A stretch of DNA of 64,000 nucleotides from Ifrita kowaldi (lineage: Eukaryota; Chordata; Aves; Passeriformes; Cinclosomatidae). A model generated the notes under the pieces. That model had not been told where the DNA came from. It searched no databases and was given only the letters and a program-made list of their open reading frames with translations. The position numbers and the translations under genes were made by a program. Shown one piece after another: positions 60,359 to 64,000 of this stretch. The stretch lies in assembly GCA_013398055.1 (NCBI GenBank), contig VZRS01006723.1, forward strand, positions 66,549 through 130,548, given 5' to 3'. Positions within the stretch are counted from its first letter, which is position 1. Each line of letters starts with the position of its first letter.

Positions 60359-63300
60359 GAAACATCTTAAAGAACCATCAACACTGATTCTGCCAGGCAC
60401 CCTTAGGTCAGCCCCATCTGACCTACTGGTTGTCTCTGAGTAGAAACATGCTGCCAGATGGCTTCTTTGGCACTCAAGATGTTGCTTTTCAGAGTAAAGC
60501 TTTGCTTAAGGTTCCAGGTGCAACAGACAAGAGTTCCTGTGTGCCCTTCAACACTGAATTTCTAGCCCAGATAGGTTAATTAATTAATGAAATGTTAACA
60601 CGACTTATGTGATGGCTCTGTAACTTCACCATTGACTGCAAGTGAAGGAGAGGCAAAGGTCTGGCAGGTTTTGCCTGTAGCAGAGGTGGTATAAAGCTGT
60701 GAGACCCCTCTGTCTGGTGGCTGGAGTTATGTCAAGATTAATGTAGCTGAGCTGCAATCTACCAGATGAGAGACATACATCAATCCTCCTTAAATGTATG
60801 TGTGTGTACACCTGTGTGTGTATGCGTGTACATACCTCCATGTACTCTGATGCAGTACATATATGTCATATATATCAATTAAAACATTTTTTATCAGTTC
60901 TACTTGTGTCTCTTGGCAACGGTTGCATGACATGCCAGTGGACATCCAATAACCCAGTCCATAATGAGTGCCCAAATCCAAACAGTTAACAAACAGAAAT
61001 CTTTGCAATGGGACTGAACTGGAAATGGCAACTGCTGCATAATAATGAATATTAATTTTAAATTAATAAACGGAATGCTTCCACTGGGAAATTAACTCTG
61101 ATATGAGTTGCATCTTGATTGTATGAAGGCTTTAATATATGTGCTTAACTTTCAGTTCAGTAAACGTCATGGGAACACCATGCATGCTCTGGAGTGTTAA
61201 ATTACAACACTTATGAGCATGATGAGTATTAAGATAATGATTTGCTAAACCCCAGGCTTACCTATAAGCAAAGATGAGGTCATCTTCATCTTTTTTTTTT
61301 TTTTCAACTGGGCACATTTTTGAGTTCCCAGAAAGGGGCTATGCACACAGGTAGTTACAACATGGTCAGCAATGGTCCACAGAGGGAGCTGAGTGGAAAT
61401 AGAAACGCAAACATTGTGATGCAAGAGTCTAGGAAACTGATCTGAACTTCCAGTTGCCTCTAAAGCAATCCACATAGTAAACTGTTCTGTAAGAAATCCA
61501 AAGGCTGGACTATATGTGCATAAAAAGCTACGGTTTCTCAGAGTTAATGTATTTATCCACTGAAGACCATTTTCAGATTATCTGCAATCAGTAGCAGGAG
61601 CTTGCAATGGAGCAGTCAATGTTAGTTGTGAACAGACTGCTCTAAGACAGCTTCCCTTCATACTGCAGCTTTCAGGTTTTCAAAGGTACCTTTCCTCTGA
61701 GGAGCATCACCTATGAGCTCTGTGGTAACATGGGGAGCCTGTGTGAGTCACTCTTTGAATAAACAGGAGAAAGCTGTCAATTTTGTATGTAGTGTTCAAG
61801 ATGAACACCTTTCCAGTGTTTCCACATGAGCAGTTTTACATTAGAATTTTTTAACCCAAAACCAGTACATTCTGATCAGTTTTAGTCTGCAACCTTTTTC
61901 AGTTGTCCATAATTGTTCTTTTCATAGTGATAAAATAGATGTACTTAATCATTAGCAACTAAACCAATAACTTAGCCTGCACGGCAAGATGGATTAAAGA
62001 AGATTTTCGCACCACTTAATTGATTTTTGCTCTAGATGCTCATGTGAAGTAAACAGTGTCATTAAATAAAGATTTGTTTTAAATGCGATCAGTGGGCTAT
62101 CTGTTTGCTACTATCCTTTCTTCAGACAGAAAAGGCTTCAGGGGAGAACTTACTGTGATACTAATAGTACTGAAGAGACAACCTAAAAAAACCCCCAACC
62201 AGCTGTTGTAGACAATGTGGTTTCAATAGGAATTGCCTTGGAGATACAATGCCCATTCTCTACCATATTTAATTCTGTTTTCCACTTAAGTCCCATTCAT
62301 TTGCAGAATGAAGAATTTCTTGTGTCAACATTTGTACTCTATTTTTTTTTTCTTGCTGCGCCTCTTACCTTATGATTTAGAATTTAACATCTGCCTACTT
62401 TGAATACTACAGCTGAAATTTTAAGCTTTACTTCTGCTGTGGCAACTGATCCCTCTTGCCTTTACCTCTCTATTTCTAGCGGCATGATTTTGTTAAAGGA
62501 CAAGCTGTTACTTTGTTTAACAGCAGAACAAAATGCCTGCCTTTGATAAACATAAGGCAAAAAAAGACTGCTTGCAAAAGCTAGGAGTTGCAAACATCTG
62601 AGCTCTTCTTCATAAAGTTTTCAGAAATAGAGCTATAAATGTACAAGGTTATTTATCATACTGGATTATCTGTTTTTGCTAACATAATTAAATACAGTAA
62701 GTCTATCCAGATTTATATCAGCATGATAAAAAGCAACATTTCACGCTCATAGTCACTTTGCATACCGGAAAAACAAAAGCCTTCTTTAAATCTGGAAGAT
62801 AATACTTACATAAGGAGTGCAATATTCACTTTAATTCTAATTTGGGGTCTAAGTTTACTGCTCAGGATAGTAGAGAATGACTGACAGAAAGGTTTTCAAT
62901 GAGCGAATTTACATACTAAAATACATAAATTGCTGGACCAGTTAACATGCAAAGAATATTATTTCGATTAAATTTTATTTACTGTCTGGAACTGTACCTA
63001 TTGCCCTCTCCCCAAAATAGGAAGAAAACAGAAATACCACACCTAGGTGTTGCACAACTAACTATGAATGTGCTGCACAGGCTGAATGAGGTGAGGTACC
63101 TTACATAATTTAATTTATGGGCTTTTTTTTAGGGTTTTCTTGAGGGAAGAATTATGAGAAAATTATTTGTATTACAGTCTGCACATTCTTACACAAAGAG
63201 TAAAATCTGTTGCTTAATGCTTGGTTGCTTAAAACTACCAGTAGAATGAAGCAAAAGAAAGTTTACCAAACCATACAGAAATATTAAGACTTACAAATAA

Positions 63301-64000
63301 ATCTGACAAGAGTAAGACTCTGCACTGTGTTCAGCATGAAAACAAAACCAAGGATGCTGTCTGCATGGGATGATGGATGAAAGCTGCTCCTTGCAGCTCA
63401 CAACCTTGTATCTCATCTATGCCACGTTCTGTTTCTCCTTTTGGAGTGCAATAAAACCCAAACTGTTTCTGTAAGTCTTGCAGGATTTGAATTGATGTAC
63501 TGAAGCTGAAGGTCCATCTGTTCTAGTGCCTTGTCTCCTACTGGTCTTGGCTTTTCTTGCCTAAATTCTGCAACCAAAATAGAGAAGTTTGATAGGTTTC
63601 CCTTTCTGGGAAGAAAGTGACTTCTCTGCATCGGCTTAAAACTTGGGTGGCAGTGGCCATGGATTGTGTGGTGGACGATGCTAGCAGAGGTGTAGGGCTT
63701 GGGCAAGTCTGCTCTTCATTTCGGATGAAAATTCTTGTGTGTGTGTGTGCAATAGAGTTAAGACTCAAAATACACCTGCAAGAGCACCACCTCCCGTGCT
63801 TAAAATGAGCTGGGATCATGAACCTTGTGAGAACAGTCACATTGAACTGCAGTCATTCAGGGTTGAAGATCTGGAAGTAGATGAAAAAGCGATTAGATGC
63901 TGGGGGAAGATTTTCTACTGCTTTGGCGAAGTGACAGAGGGGTGTGCCGCATCAACACCTTCTTTACACTTCTAAGATGAGGCACTCCAGCCTTTGGAGG
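60359..64000. other. Intergenic, nothing recognised
   Basis: No gene recognised to the window end. It includes a TG-rich tract (60796-60838) and a poly-T run near 61291. No SNCA coding exon was found. Confidence 0.4.
60796..60838 (+). repeat. TG-rich microsatellite-like tract
   Basis: Interrupted TGTG runs with ACAC and CATAC breaks, about 43 nt. Confidence 0.75.

Noticed and set aside
60113..60400. 95-codon minus-strand open frame
   Set aside because: It is antisense to the noncoding 3' part of a CR1 element.
1..64000. CRISPR arrays, operons, rRNA or tRNA genes
   Set aside because: No regularly spaced repeats, bacterial-style gene clusters or RNA gene signatures were seen. The window is ordinary avian nuclear DNA.

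Overview
This is vertebrate nuclear DNA, almost certainly from a bird. The repeats are avian: CR1 LINE pieces with the typical 3' end, solo LTRs of a family starting TGTTGTGGTTTAACCCC that I recognise from bird genomes, ancient MIR copies, and little other interspersed repeat. The large introns, splice signals and sparse coding also fit. There is no bacterial or organellar gene content.

One protein-coding gene is present and complete: multimerin-1 (MMRN1), on the minus strand, from its start codon at 41321 to its stop at 2412. I rebuilt it from eight coding exons (40795-41321, 27731-27850, 25389-25495, 20088-20186, 16213-16386, 9764-11743, 3948-4094, 2412-2833). The exon lengths sum to 3576 nt, which is 1191 codons plus stop, and every junction keeps phase. 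The exons encode, in order: signal peptide and Ser/Thr-rich N-terminus; EMI domain (two exons); a short linker; the start of the coiled coil; a 1980-nt exon with most of the coiled coil; an EGF-like module; and a C1q domain. The last intron uses a GC donor. The expected integrin-binding RGD tripeptide is absent from the predicted protein.

Layout. 1-1430: 3' flank with no gene seen. 1435-2411: MMRN1 3'UTR with two AATAAA signals. 2412-41321: MMRN1 exons and introns. The introns hold two MIR SINEs (intron 3), a 189-bp tandem duplication (intron 4), an orphan CpG island, a compound ATT/GTT microsatellite and a possible old LINE remnant (intron 1). 41322-41480: 5'UTR and promoter candidate with GATA and TATA-like motifs. 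41481-64000: 5' flank with no coding gene. That flank holds CR1 pieces (41884-42050, 52040-53095, 59971-60358), two solo LTRs in opposite orientation with target-site duplications (44760-45338, 55336-55925), and a candidate TATA promoter with a splice donor pointing away from MMRN1 (44098-44210). The 52040-53095 CR1 copy is unusual because it spans the SGNH-esterase end of ORF1 and the start of ORF2.

In mammals the neighbour 5' of MMRN1 is SNCA, transcribed divergently. I found no SNCA coding exon here, so if synteny holds it lies beyond position 64000. No new multi-gene system was found. The most notable points are the GC-AG intron, the missing RGD motif, the CR1 esterase fragment, the candidate divergent promoter and the orphan CpG island.
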